Below, one piece after another: positions 21,222-29,725 of a stretch of 45,009 bases of DNA. How positions within the stretch are numbered: the first letter of the stretch is position 1; the number at the start of each line of letters is the position of its first letter. The notes beneath the pieces were generated by a model. The model had not been told where the DNA came from. It saw only the letters and a list, made by a program, of their open reading frames with translations, and made no database searches. The stretch is from Alphaproteobacteria bacterium (lineage in GTDB: Bacteria > Pseudomonadota > Alphaproteobacteria > Rs-D84), in the NCBI GenBank assembly GCA_016301865.1, contig JAEDOP010000001.1:1-45009 (forward strand), given 5' to 3'. A program made the translations under genes and the position numbers.

Positions 21222-21641
21222 ATGAACAAAGTATTTTTGAAAGGGAACGTTGGACAAGACCCGCGCATTACCACGTTCCAAGATGGAGGAAAGGTCGCGC
21301 AATTTACATTGGCAACGACCGAACGCGGATTTACGACCCGGGACGGTAAACAGATTCCCAACGTAACCTATTGGCACAATATCGTTGTCAAGCGCACCGG
21401 GCTTGCGGGCGTGTGCGAACAGTACGTGAAAAAGGGAACCCCGCTTTTGATTGTCGGCAAGATTCAAACGCGGTCGTATGAGGATAACGCCGGACAAACC
21501 CGGTATGTTACCGAAATCATCGTGGAAGAAATGGAATTGTTGGGCGGTCAAAAGCGCGAACCGGCCCCCGCCCCGGAACCTGAATACAGGCCGACCGGCG
21601 GCGGTTATCAACCGATGGAATCGTATGATGATTTGCCGTAG
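21222..21641 (+). CDS. ssb: Single-stranded DNA-binding protein
   Basis: 139 aa from ATG 21222. The OB-fold of SSB is clear: MNKVFLKGNVGQDPRI, VAQFTLATTERGF, the WHNIVVKR strand, a KKGTPLLIVGKIQTRSYEDNAGQTRYVTEIIVEEMELLG C-terminal strand set. A Pro/Gly linker and an acidic end, DDLP, follow; cellular SSB tails usually end DDLPF or similar, so the final aromatic residue is missing. It coats single strands in replication and recombination and may recruit host repair factors weakly. There is a 47-base gap before it, without a clear promoter. Confidence 0.95.
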   Translation: MNKVFLKGNVGQDPRITTFQDGGKVAQFTLATTERGFTTRDGKQIPNVTYWHNIVVKRTGLAGVCEQYVKKGTPLLIVGKIQTRSYEDNAGQTRYVTEIIVEEMELLGGQKREPAPAPEPEYRPTGGGYQPMESYDDLP

Positions 21642-21661
21642 GATTCAAAAACCGAACGATT

Positions 21662-22174
21662 ATGCAAATTGACCGTAAAGATTACAACTCGGACCAACAC
21701 GACGTTTACAAGGCGTTGTCGGTAAAACAACCGTATGCGGATTTGTTAACGCGTGTTGTGTACCGGGATGAATCCGGGGAATACCACGCCGAAAAAACAA
21801 TTGAGGTGCGCACCAGGAATACCAATTATCGCGGCGACCTCTTGGTTTGTGCATCCGCTAAACCGGAATTGCCCGGCCGGATGTCCGGCGTTACTTGCGG
21901 ATTCGTGGAATTGTACGACGTTAAGCCAATCGAACAATTCACGCCGGAAGATTGGGCCGCAACTTGCATCCCAGAAAAGGACCGCCCGCGCAAGGGTTAC
22001 GGATGGATGATGCGCAACCCGCGCCGCGTCGTGGAAATGCCGATTAAGGGCCAATTGGGCGTTTACAACCTTATCGTGCCGAAAGGCGACATCACGGAAT
22101 ATCCCCGGGCAATGGCCTTGGATTCCGACGGATGGGATATTGTGCAACAACATATTAAACCGAAAAGAAAATGA
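21662..22174 (+). CDS. ASCH domain protein
   Basis: 170 aa. The ASCH pattern is clear: YKALSVKQPYADLL, then KTIEVRTRNTNYRGDLLVCAS, then YGWMMRNPRRVVEMPIKGQLGVYNL. ASCH folds are related to PUA domains and bind RNA or modified nucleic acid; some are RNases or amidohydrolases acting on modified nucleosides. No modification genes are visible here, so the role is open. The stop overlaps the following small gene by 4 bases. Confidence 0.87.
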   Translation: MQIDRKDYNSDQHDVYKALSVKQPYADLLTRVVYRDESGEYHAEKTIEVRTRNTNYRGDLLVCASAKPELPGRMSGVTCGFVELYDVKPIEQFTPEDWAATCIPEKDRPRKGYGWMMRNPRRVVEMPIKGQLGVYNLIVPKGDITEYPRAMALDSDGWDIVQQHIKPKRK

Positions 22175-22347
22175 CAATCAAAACCATTTTATTGCCTGTT
22201 GAAAAGGCGGCATTTATCCAAAAGAACGCATCCGAATATGGTTGCAATTTGGTTGAACTTGCCATTGCCGGGAATAATTCGGCCAAAGTGACCGTTACCG
22301 GCGAAGATGATAACGTAAAAAAATTGTTTGACGAAATTGGCGAATGA
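22171..22347 (+). CDS. Small protein, 58 aa
   Basis: ATG 22171 to TGA 22345-22347 (MTIKTILLPVEKAAFIQKN...). Overlaps the ASCH stop and the next start (ATG 22344), filling the gap exactly, which supports it as a real coupled gene. Contains a beta-alpha-beta-like pattern (AKVTVTGEDDNVKKLFDEI). Unknown function. Confidence 0.65.
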   Translation: MTIKTILLPVEKAAFIQKNASEYGCNLVELAIAGNNSAKVTVTGEDDNVKKLFDEIGE

Positions 22348-22934
22348 TGGAATACGAAGATTATTGGAAACAGAGATTAACGCCTTACGATATTGAATTG
22401 GCGATAATGGTTGAATCCGTGACCGGGAAACCGTGCGAATTGAAGAATGGCGGCGACAATTTCTTTTTCGAAGCGGATTACGAAAAGCACAACGAACCGG
22501 AATATATTTTGGCCATTTGGGACGCAATAGAGGGCCGGACCGGAAAACGCCTTTTGGAAATAAAAGACGACCCCGAACGTCACGCCCTGTTTGTCCGTGT
22601 TAAGTTTTCCGATACCCAATACCCGGGAATCATCCGGCCAACGCGTGACCAATCCCCGCAAGAAACATTCGGAAGCATATATTGTCATAAATTGGTCGAA
22701 ATTCGGGCAATACAGGTTGAACGGGACAACGCCGAATCCGTATTGCAATTTGTCGGAAACGGCGAATGGGAAATTGAACGCCGCCCGGGCGGAAAAGCAA
22801 TGTTCCATTTCCGTAATGCGGCCGGTTCCGTTTATGCCCACGCTCCGGAACATTCATACATCGTTTATATTGCACCGGAACGGTTCGAAATCGTAGATAA
22901 AGAAACGTTCGAAAGGGAATACGAATTACGATGA
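22344..22934 (+). CDS. Unknown protein
   Basis: 196 aa, acidic. Starts at ATG 22344 or ATG 22347. N-terminal helical part (YWKQRLTPYDIELAIMVESVTGKPCELKNGGDNFFFEADYEKH) followed by beta-rich segments. I recognise no family. Coupled to both neighbours by 4-base overlaps. Confidence 0.75.
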   Translation: MMEYEDYWKQRLTPYDIELAIMVESVTGKPCELKNGGDNFFFEADYEKHNEPEYILAIWDAIEGRTGKRLLEIKDDPERHALFVRVKFSDTQYPGIIRPTRDQSPQETFGSIYCHKLVEIRAIQVERDNAESVLQFVGNGEWEIERRPGGKAMFHFRNAAGSVYAHAPEHSYIVYIAPERFEIVDKETFEREYELR

Positions 22935-23143
22935 AGAATGAACAATTACCGTTGGCAATGGCAACAGAAACCGAACGATTGAGCGATTTGAAATGCGGCG
23001 ATTGCATCCATCGCCGGTTATCCGGATGTTGGGCGCCGCAATACGTGTGCGAAATAGACGGATTCACCGTTGATAAAGACGGCCCCGCGTGTATTTCAGT
23101 ATTACCAAAAAACACAAAACACTATGGCAAGAGCAGCGATTGA
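22931..23143 (+). CDS. Small Cys-rich protein
   Basis: 70 aa with five Cys in the centre (KCGDCIHRRLSGCWAPQYVC and PACIS), a probable zinc-binding mini-domain similar in layout to the N-terminus of the RuvC-like gene (CTTCRYG). Overlaps both neighbours (4 and 20 bases). Function unknown. Confidence 0.7.
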   Translation: MKNEQLPLAMATETERLSDLKCGDCIHRRLSGCWAPQYVCEIDGFTVDKDGPACISVLPKNTKHYGKSSD

Positions 23144-23369
23144 AATTGTTTCCGATGCGAAACGAAAGATTGACAAAGAACGACAACGTGGCGATTTTCG
23201 ACCCGCACCGTATTTCGATGCGCAAGCGGCCGCCGGAATGTGCGACCCTACGAATTACGGCGGTAACAACAAATCCGAATGGATAAAGAAATTGGCAACC
23301 GCCGCCGCGTACATCCTTTGCGAAATCGAAACAATACAAGCAATTAAGGGCGACGGAATATTGAAATGA
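23124..23369 (+). CDS. Small protein, unknown function
   Basis: 81 aa from ATG 23124 (MARAAIEIVSDAKRKIDKER...). Helical start, then PAPYFDAQAAAGMCDPTNYGGNNKSEWIKKLATAAAYILCEIETIQ. The frame is open to 23070, but 23124 follows an A-rich tract (aaaacacaaaacact). Not recognised. Confidence 0.68.
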   Translation: MARAAIEIVSDAKRKIDKERQRGDFRPAPYFDAQAAAGMCDPTNYGGNNKSEWIKKLATAAAYILCEIETIQAIKGDGILK

Positions 23370-23509
23370 TAATATTGTTTCAAAACAAAGAACAATTCTT
23401 GTTGTTGCCAACATTTGGAATCGTTTTCGATGATGGCAGCGTTTGGTTTACTGTCGCATTTGCCTTTTATGGCGTATCGTTTCGCGTGTATAGGTTCCCG
23501 GATGATTGA
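23366..23509 (+). CDS. Very small protein, 47 aa
   Basis: ATG 23366 overlaps the previous stop (ATGA) and TGA is at 23507-23509. Hydrophobic, aromatic-rich (FLLLPTFGIVFDDGSVWFTVAFAFYGVSFRVYRF), perhaps membrane-associated. Coupled position supports it, but it is short and the call is tentative. Confidence 0.5.
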   Translation: MIILFQNKEQFLLLPTFGIVFDDGSVWFTVAFAFYGVSFRVYRFPDD

Positions 23510-23565
23510 CACCCGGGAATCGTTATGTTTTGAAAATTAACTAACTTTGCAAAAACCCCTGAATT

Positions 23566-24105
23566 ATGGAACAGACCGAACCAAAAAAGAAAGGACGCAA
23601 ACCACAATGGACTGATACCAAAGTGGAAATTATGTGCAAGGCCATTGCAGACGGTAAGAGTTACAAAGACGCTTTTACGGCCGCCCGTGTGTCCAAAGCG
23701 ACGTTTTATAAGCATCTTGCCGAAGATTCGGACTTTCAAGACCGAGTAAAAAAGGCCGAACAGACATACCAAGAATGGTACGATTCCCAATTGGTAGTTG
23801 ACTGTAAACGTTCATTGCTTGAACTGATACGCGGTTACGAATGGGATGAAACCACAACGGAAACGGCAACGGGGAAAGACGGCAAAGAAGCGGTTACGAA
23901 AAAAAAGGTTGTCCACAAAAAGGCTGCGCCGAATCCAACGGCGATTATCTTTGCATTGTGCAACCGTGCGCCGGGCGAATGGTCCAATAAGCACATCCAA
24001 GAATTAAGCGGAAAGATTGAAACGGAAACCAAACCGGGCATTACGTTGGCCAATGTTCCAGATAACCTGTTGGCGCAAGTTATTGACGCAATAAATGGGA
24101 AATAA
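23566..24105 (+). CDS. terS: Terminase small subunit
   Basis: 179 aa. A basic N-terminus (KKKGRKPQW) leads to a helix-turn-helix (AIADGKSYKDAFTAARVSKATFYKHLAEDSDF), the DNA-binding part of TerS. A helical oligomerisation core follows, with the PNPTAIIFALCNRAPGEW pattern usual for this family. It recognises the packaging site and activates TerL. It opens the late region. A TAACTTTG (23542-23549) lies just upstream without a well-placed TTTG, so a late promoter is possible but unproven. Confidence 0.88.
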   Translation: MEQTEPKKKGRKPQWTDTKVEIMCKAIADGKSYKDAFTAARVSKATFYKHLAEDSDFQDRVKKAEQTYQEWYDSQLVVDCKRSLLELIRGYEWDETTTETATGKDGKEAVTKKKVVHKKAAPNPTAIIFALCNRAPGEWSNKHIQELSGKIETETKPGITLANVPDNLLAQVIDAINGK

Positions 24106-24143
24106 TGTTCGGATATTGCGCACATAGGAATTTATAATTTAAT

Positions 24144-24482
24144 ATGGCAAAATATATACATCGCAATATTTGGAATTGGGGCCGAAAAGATACCATCGTA
24201 ATTGCGGACGGTCGCGCATTGTGTCAATTGTCCGTTGAGGATGAAAACCCGGCCGTTGCGTATTTGTCCGATGTTATCGTGTTGGAATCGGCCCGTGGTT
24301 GTGGCCTTGGTAATGACTTGTTGGAAGCGGCAAAGGAACACGCCCGGGAAATGGGCGCAAAAATGTTGTGTTTGTGGGCGGACCCGGAACAATGGGTGGT
24401 TGAGTGGTACAAACGGCACGGATTCAAACAACAATGCGTGTATGATGATGGGATGGTTGGTTTAACGTTTGATTTGGAATAA
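24144..24482 (+). CDS. GNAT-family acetyltransferase
   Basis: 112 aa. The acetyl-CoA-binding core is visible: DVIVLESARGCGLGNDLLEAAKEHAREMGAKMLCLWADPEQWVVEWYKRHGF, with R-G-x-G-L-G matching the Q/R-x-x-G-x-G/A loop and the terminal YKRHGF typical of GNATs. Shorter than many, but the core is complete. It lies between terS and terL, overlapping the TerL start by one base. Target unknown; it might modify a host or virion protein. Confidence 0.85.
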   Translation: MAKYIHRNIWNWGRKDTIVIADGRALCQLSVEDENPAVAYLSDVIVLESARGCGLGNDLLEAAKEHAREMGAKMLCLWADPEQWVVEWYKRHGFKQQCVYDDGMVGLTFDLE

Positions 24483-26998
24483 TGGACGTTGATACGATGC
24501 AAATAACCCGGATGTTGACCGAACACCCGGAAATGTTCTTGCAAGAGGGCGCACGGCGAAACCTGTTGTGGTACGCGCAATATATGGACCCCAACTTTCA
24601 GCCAACGCCGTTCCATCGGGCGTATTATGCCGTATTGGACCGGTTCGCCAAACGCCAAATCAAAAAACTAATCATACAGGCCCCGCCGCAACACGGAAAA
24701 GCATTGCGGGAAGATACGCCGGTATTGACGACAAGCGGATGGAAAAGACACGCGGATTTGCGGCCCGGAGATTATGTATTTGGCGAAGATGGGAAACCGC
24801 GCCGTGTTAAATGGAATAGCGGCGTTTATAAATGCGAATCGCAACGTGTGTGTTTCGCCGATGGCTTTTCGTTGATTGCGGCCCGTCAACACGAATGGGT
24901 CGTGTATGCGGACCACGACGACCATAAAGGCCGTATCCGGGAAATCGTCGAAACTCAAAATTTGTTTTCAAGACGGAACCGGCGCAATCCATATATCCCG
25001 GCCAATGCAATTATTGATATGCCGAAGCGTGATTTGCCTATTTCGCCGTATCTGTTGGGTCTTTGGTTGGGCGACGGGAATAGTTTTGACAAATGGATAA
25101 GTTGCGGGGCGGAAGATATTGAACACTTGCGGCCATTTGCGGTTCAAATCAAACAGGACAAAACGGCATATCGTGTACATTTGTGCGGATTGGAAACGAA
25201 AGATTTGCGCCGCATTAGTGTATTGTTCAACAAACATATCCCCGTCGAATATTTGTTGGCAGATGTTGAAAGTAGGCGCGAATTATTACGTGGATTGATG
25301 GATACGGATGGATGCGTCAATACACGGGGAACGTGCGAATTTTGCCAGAAAGACGGCCAATTAGCAAACGATGTTTACGTGTTGTTGCGGACATTGGGTT
25401 ATAAGCCAACGCGACACACATACATTGCGCGTCTATATGGAAAAGATTGTGGCAATAAGGTTCGAATAACGTTTAATCCGGACCGGGACGATAAAATCTT
25501 TGACATTCAGCGAAAACAACAAAGATTGGAAAATAAATCGTGTTTGGACCGGGACGATAAAAAACGATTCTTTATTGAATCTGTTAACGAATACGGAAAT
25601 GCGGACGTTAATTGTATTGAGGTTGACGGCGGAATATATCTTGCGGGATATGAACTTGTACCAACGCATAATTCCCAAGGGTCAAGCCGGTTTCTTCCAT
25701 CCGATATGTTGGGCCATTTCCCGGATTTGAAGATATGTATTTGTTCGTATGCGGCGACCATTGCAAAGGATTTCAACCGGGACGTTCAACGTTTGATTGA
25801 TTCGGATAAATACCGGGCCATATTCCCAGATACGCAATTGAACGGGTCGAACGTTGTTACAGTTGCCAATAATTACTTGCGAAATTCGGACGTTTTCGAA
25901 ATCGTGAATCATACCGGTTCGTTGCGTGTCGTTGGTCGTGGTGGTTCGCTTACATCCAAGACCGTTGACGTAATGATTTACGATGATTTGTATAAGGATT
26001 CGACGGAAGCGAATAGCCCGATAATCCGGACGGCCGCGTGGGATTGGTTCACGAAAGTTGCACAAACCCGTTTGCACAATGATTCGCAACAATTGGTTGT
26101 GTTTACCCGATGGAACCCCGACGACATTATTGGCAAAATCATTGAATCGGAAAAGGTTATTTTTGTAGAAAAATGGTCCGATTTAGACAACATCCCGTCC
26201 GGGGCGTGGGTATTGGTCAACTTTGAAGCAATCAAGACCGGCGAACCGACGGAAATTGACAACAGGGAACCCGGGCAACCGTTATGGCCGCAACGTCATT
26301 CGTTGGAACGCCTGTTGCAACAAAAACAATTGGACCCGTTGGGTTTCCAATGCCTGTACCAAGGTAATCCGGGCGATGCAACCGCATATCTTTACCAACC
26401 GTTCAAAACGTGGGTCGAAAAATCGGAATGGGGCCAATATATCCGTTCGGGTTGTTACGTTGATGTTGCAGACGAGGGCGATGATTTCTTATTTGCCGCA
26501 ACTTATGACATTTACCGTTCCGAAAATCAAATTTGGAATGAAGCCAAACACCGGATGGAACCGTTGTTGTTTGTGCTGATAACGGACATTGAATTTACCG
26601 ACGAGCCAACCGACGTTACGACCGTGACAGTACCCCGGATGATTAACAACAATGGCGTACAAAAAGCGTGGATTGAATCGAACAACGGCGGGTCCCAATT
26701 CGAAAAGACCGTGAAAAAAAAGGTTCGGGCGTTGACGGTCCCGTTTTACCAAAGCGAAAACAAGGAATCCCGGATTGTAACGAATGCGCCGTTTGTAAAT
26801 CAATATATCATTATGCCGTTCGGGTGGGAAACCCGGTACAAGAAATTCCACGACCATATCGTTGGGTTCTTACGCAAGTTCGATGCGAACACCCACGACG
26901 ACGACGCGGACGGATTGACCGGAATATACGAAAAGGAAATTGCCGACGGAAATACGAAACCATATAACGCCGCATCACGTGGCGTTCGCGTCCATTAA
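24482..26998 (+). CDS. terL: Terminase large subunit with in-frame intein
   Basis: 838-aa precursor; removal of the 324-residue intein gives a 514-aa TerL, a normal size. The extein begins with LLWYAQYMDPNFQPTPFHRAYYAVLDRFA and the Walker A is split: APPQHGK before the intein and SQGSSRF after it, so splicing restores GKS. Walker B is VMIYDDLYKD, and the motif near VVFTRWNPDDI fits the coupling region. The C-terminal nuclease has Asp in CYVDVADEGDD, WIESNNGG and HDDDADGLTG. It packages DNA into the prohead and cuts it. Packaging requires splicing, since the intein interrupts the ATP-binding loop. Confidence 0.95.
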   Translation: MDVDTMQITRMLTEHPEMFLQEGARRNLLWYAQYMDPNFQPTPFHRAYYAVLDRFAKRQIKKLIIQAPPQHGKALREDTPVLTTSGWKRHADLRPGDYVFGEDGKPRRVKWNSGVYKCESQRVCFADGFSLIAARQHEWVVYADHDDHKGRIREIVETQNLFSRRNRRNPYIPANAIIDMPKRDLPISPYLLGLWLGDGNSFDKWISCGAEDIEHLRPFAVQIKQDKTAYRVHLCGLETKDLRRISVLFNKHIPVEYLLADVESRRELLRGLMDTDGCVNTRGTCEFCQKDGQLANDVYVLLRTLGYKPTRHTYIARLYGKDCGNKVRITFNPDRDDKIFDIQRKQQRLENKSCLDRDDKKRFFIESVNEYGNADVNCIEVDGGIYLAGYELVPTHNSQGSSRFLPSDMLGHFPDLKICICSYAATIAKDFNRDVQRLIDSDKYRAIFPDTQLNGSNVVTVANNYLRNSDVFEIVNHTGSLRVVGRGGSLTSKTVDVMIYDDLYKDSTEANSPIIRTAAWDWFTKVAQTRLHNDSQQLVVFTRWNPDDIIGKIIESEKVIFVEKWSDLDNIPSGAWVLVNFEAIKTGEPTEIDNREPGQPLWPQRHSLERLLQQKQLDPLGFQCLYQGNPGDATAYLYQPFKTWVEKSEWGQYIRSGCYVDVADEGDDFLFAATYDIYRSENQIWNEAKHRMEPLLFVLITDIEFTDEPTDVTTVTVPRMINNNGVQKAWIESNNGGSQFEKTVKKKVRALTVPFYQSENKESRIVTNAPFVNQYIIMPFGWETRYKKFHDHIVGFLRKFDANTHDDDADGLTGIYEKEIADGNTKPYNAASRGVRVH
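24701..25672 (+). mobile_element. Class 3 intein with LAGLIDADG endonuclease domain inside terL
   Basis: 324 residues, Ala1 to Asn324. It starts ALREDTPVLTTSGWKRH, lacking the usual Cys or Ser at position 1. The block B His is His64 and is followed by Trp66 (QHEW), block F has Cys305 (VNCIEVD), and the end is PTHN with Thr322, His323 and Asn324. W66, C305 and T322 form the W-C-T signature of class 3 inteins, which splice through a branched intermediate on the block F Cys. The next extein residue is Ser. The two LAGLIDADG motifs are LLGLWLGDG (118-126) and LLRGLMDTDG (195-204), both with the catalytic Asp, so the homing activity looks intact. Confidence 0.92.
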
Positions 26999-27071
26999 GG
27001 CCATTTTCGGGCGATTTTAGCCACGTTTGGCGAAAAGTTAAGGAATTACCCATTTCACAAAAGAAAATTGA

Positions 27072-27106
27072 TTTGGTGCGATTTCTTGAAAAAATAACTA
27101 CATTTG
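27072..27106 (+). promoter_or_regulatory. Possible promoter for head genes
   Basis: TTTG at 27072-27075 and TACATTTG at 27099-27106, with a 23-base spacer, longer than the 18-19 of P1-P4. It lies in the 165-bp gap after terL, before a structural gene. No two-hairpin leader follows, though gcggcc...ggtaagccg is GC-rich. Confidence 0.5.
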
Positions 27107-27163
27107 CAAACGAAAGCGGCCAAGGGTAAGCCGTGAAACCATAAACAATTAAAATTCTGTATT

Positions 27164-27814
27164 ATGTCACTTATTTGTCAATGCCCGGCCGCCGCCGCAA
27201 TTGCGACCATTCCGAACGTCACTTGCCCGGAAAATTTCGGCCAAATCCAAAAAGTTGCATTCCAACGCTTGTATAAAGCGAATGGAGTACGAAACAGTTT
27301 TACCACAACCGCCGACATTAAGTTGAAAGCGTCTTGGACCGCGTTGTTGTCCGCCGAAGATGGTTCGAAAGTGGTTGTTTCGCCTTACATCAATGCCCCG
27401 GCCGATTCCGGCGGCGATGCTCGTATGACATCCGGAGGAAACGATGATTTGGGCGGTATCGCCGAGGTATTGGGCGGCAACCCCGTTCAATTCGACGGGT
27501 CCTTGCGTTCCATCCCTCAATCCGTCATTAAGGTGATGAAAGCGTTGCAATGCGAAGCCAACGCCGGAAACCTTGGCGTGTTCCTGTTCGACGAAAACGG
27601 GAAAATAGAAGCAATCCAAGACGAAACCACGCCGACCACGTATTACCCTATTCCAATTCGTGCGTTGTTCATCGGGTCCAAGATTCACGGCAATTTCGGC
27701 GCCAAGGATTCCAACGCAATATCTTGGCAATATCCCGACAATTATTCGGACGATTTGGCCATTGTCACACCGTCCGATTTCAACCCGTTAACCGATTTGG
27801 TCCCTGCTGAATAA
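27164..27814 (+). CDS. Probable virion structural protein
   Basis: 216 aa, first gene after terL. Composition is like a folded capsid-associated or tail protein: VTCPENFGQIQKVAFQRLYKANGVRNSFTTT, then a Gly-rich SGGNDDLGGIAEVLGG segment and GNLGVFLFDENGKIEAI. Similar proteins occur near the portal in Bacteroides phages as I recall, function unassigned. Head decoration or tail-tube protein are both possible. The stop overlaps the next ATG by one base. Confidence 0.75.
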   Translation: MSLICQCPAAAAIATIPNVTCPENFGQIQKVAFQRLYKANGVRNSFTTTADIKLKASWTALLSAEDGSKVVVSPYINAPADSGGDARMTSGGNDDLGGIAEVLGGNPVQFDGSLRSIPQSVIKVMKALQCEANAGNLGVFLFDENGKIEAIQDETTPTTYYPIPIRALFIGSKIHGNFGAKDSNAISWQYPDNYSDDLAIVTPSDFNPLTDLVPAE

Positions 27815-28008
27815 TGAACGCCAAGACAACCACGGTAACGTTGGTTGCGAACGGCGTTACCCGGGAATTTGAATTTTCCCACGCGGAACGATTGTTAAGG
27901 ATGCCGAATAACGGCGGTTGGAAATTGCCAGAAAAAACGAAATTCGAATTTAGCGTGAACTATGGGTTACGACGTTGCCAAGATAAGGAAAAAAATAGCG
28001 GAAAATAA
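27814..28008 (+). CDS. Small protein between structural gene and portal
   Basis: 64 aa (MNAKTTTVTLVANGVTREFEF...). The last 47 bases overlap the portal gene in another frame. It resembles short proteins often found just before the portal gene, role unknown. The C-terminus is basic. Confidence 0.65.
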   Translation: MNAKTTTVTLVANGVTREFEFSHAERLLRMPNNGGWKLPEKTKFEFSVNYGLRRCQDKEKNSGK

Positions 28009-29704
28009 ACGTTCCGCCGTTTTGAGCCGTGCGCGATTGCATCAAATGCGTATCAAATTCCACACGGTCAAACGGGTTACGTCTTTCAATTCGCCGTACA
28101 TTTCTATTCCATTAACGCAATTTCTTGCAATGGTGGAAAATATCTTGCCGCACGATAAGTTTGTATTGTTCAAAGCACTTTTCCGTTATCCCATCAAAAC
28201 GAATGAGATAACGGAAATATGCTTTGCCAAGTTAAGCCGCATATTTGACGGCCGCAACCCCGCGTTCAATTATCAATTCGCAAATTCCGCCCAACGCGAT
28301 GATTGGGAACAATACAGGTTAAACAAGTTGAATGAACCCGAAGTATGGTCAACGAAAGGATGGGAATTTTTCAAATCCGAAATTAATTCCGTTTTAATCG
28401 TTGACGTGGCCCGGGAACAGACAACCGAATTGCCGGAACCGTATTTTTATTGGCTACCAATTGACGATGTAATTACATACAAAGCGAACCCGACAACGGG
28501 CCAAATGGATTATATCGTTTTCCGTCGCAAAGACGAAATCATTGTTTTGGACGATGAAACGTACCGGGTATGGGACGATGAAAAGCATACCGGCCAATTG
28601 GTCGGTTTGCCGAAAATTGAAGCCCCGCACGATTTGGGTTATTGCCCGGCCCGTTTCTTTTGGACCGAACCCATTTCGTTGGACGACCCGGACGTAAAGG
28701 CATCCCCGTTGTCCGCCGAATTGGAAAGTTTGGATTGGTTCGAATTTTTCCACATTTCCAAACGCCAATTGGACCTTATGGGTGCATATCCGATTTTGTC
28801 CGGGTACGAACAAAGTTGCGATTTCACGAACGCGGAAAATGGCGATTATTGCGACGGTGGGTTTTTGCGTGACAAACAAGGCCGTTACCGTCTTGATATG
28901 GCCGGATTACTGTTGCGTTGTCCGAAATGCGGGAACAAACGCATCGTCGGGGCCGGGTCCTTTGTGGAAATCCCTGTACCAAATGAAGCGGAAAACCAAC
29001 CAGATTTGCGCAACCCAGTACAGATATTGAACGTTGACCGCAACGCCCTTGATTACAATGTTGAGGAACAAAAGCGGTTGCGGGAAGAAATCATTACGGC
29101 CGTTGTCGGTCAAGAAGAAATCGTAACGAACCGCGACGCGTACAACGAACAACAGGTACAAGCGAATTTCGAAAACGTGACAACCGTTTTGAACCGGGTA
29201 AAAAAGGGTTTCGAAGCCGCCCAACAATGGGTTGACGAGACCGTTTGCCGGTTACGTTATGGACGGTATTTCATATCGGCAAAAATCAATTACGGCACGG
29301 AATTTTATTTGTATTCCCCGGATGAATTGCGGGCGCGTTATAAGGCCGCGAAGGAATCCGGCGCGTCCGAATCCGAATTGGATATGATGCAAAACCAAAT
29401 TCTGGAAACGGAATACAGGAACGACCCGGTACAATTACGCCGTATGAAGATATTGGCCGAACTTGAACCGTTCCGCCATCTTTCGCGGGTTGAGGTTAAC
29501 GAACTGTTTTCCAAAAATCTTGTATCAGAAACGGATTTGCGTATTAAATTGAACTTTCCTAATTTTGTACGCAGATTCGAACGCGAAAACACAAACATTT
29601 TGGATTTCGGTTCGGAAATTGACTACCAACGCAAGATTGAAACTATTATGGCCGAATTGCGGCGTTATGCCGATGAACAGAAACCGCAACCGGCGAATGT
29701 ATAA
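27962..29704 (+). CDS. Portal protein
   Basis: 580 aa, the size and position expected for a portal: after TerL and before scaffold and capsid. Recognisable parts are PYFYWLPIDDVITYKANPTTGQMDYIVFRRKDEIIVLDDETYRVWDDE, ARFFWTEPIS, and the long helices near residues 370-420 (EEQKRLREEIITAVVGQEEIV). A CPKC knuckle near residue 318 (LLRCPKCGNKR), with an earlier Cys pair (SCDFTN...DYCDGG), may form a zinc site, unusual in portals. It forms the dodecameric DNA channel. ATG 27962 is used; a later start would lose conserved-looking N-terminal sequence. Confidence 0.82.
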   Translation: MGYDVAKIRKKIAENKRSAVLSRARLHQMRIKFHTVKRVTSFNSPYISIPLTQFLAMVENILPHDKFVLFKALFRYPIKTNEITEICFAKLSRIFDGRNPAFNYQFANSAQRDDWEQYRLNKLNEPEVWSTKGWEFFKSEINSVLIVDVAREQTTELPEPYFYWLPIDDVITYKANPTTGQMDYIVFRRKDEIIVLDDETYRVWDDEKHTGQLVGLPKIEAPHDLGYCPARFFWTEPISLDDPDVKASPLSAELESLDWFEFFHISKRQLDLMGAYPILSGYEQSCDFTNAENGDYCDGGFLRDKQGRYRLDMAGLLLRCPKCGNKRIVGAGSFVEIPVPNEAENQPDLRNPVQILNVDRNALDYNVEEQKRLREEIITAVVGQEEIVTNRDAYNEQQVQANFENVTTVLNRVKKGFEAAQQWVDETVCRLRYGRYFISAKINYGTEFYLYSPDELRARYKAAKESGASESELDMMQNQILETEYRNDPVQLRRMKILAELEPFRHLSRVEVNELFSKNLVSETDLRIKLNFPNFVRRFERENTNILDFGSEIDYQRKIETIMAELRRYADEQKPQPANV

Positions 29705-29725
29705 CAATTAAAACCGTGAAAAGCG

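Noticed and set aside
23542..23549. TAACTTTG before terS as a late promoter
   Set aside because: No -33 element at a suitable distance (TTTG is only 9 bases upstream). Kept only as a remark.
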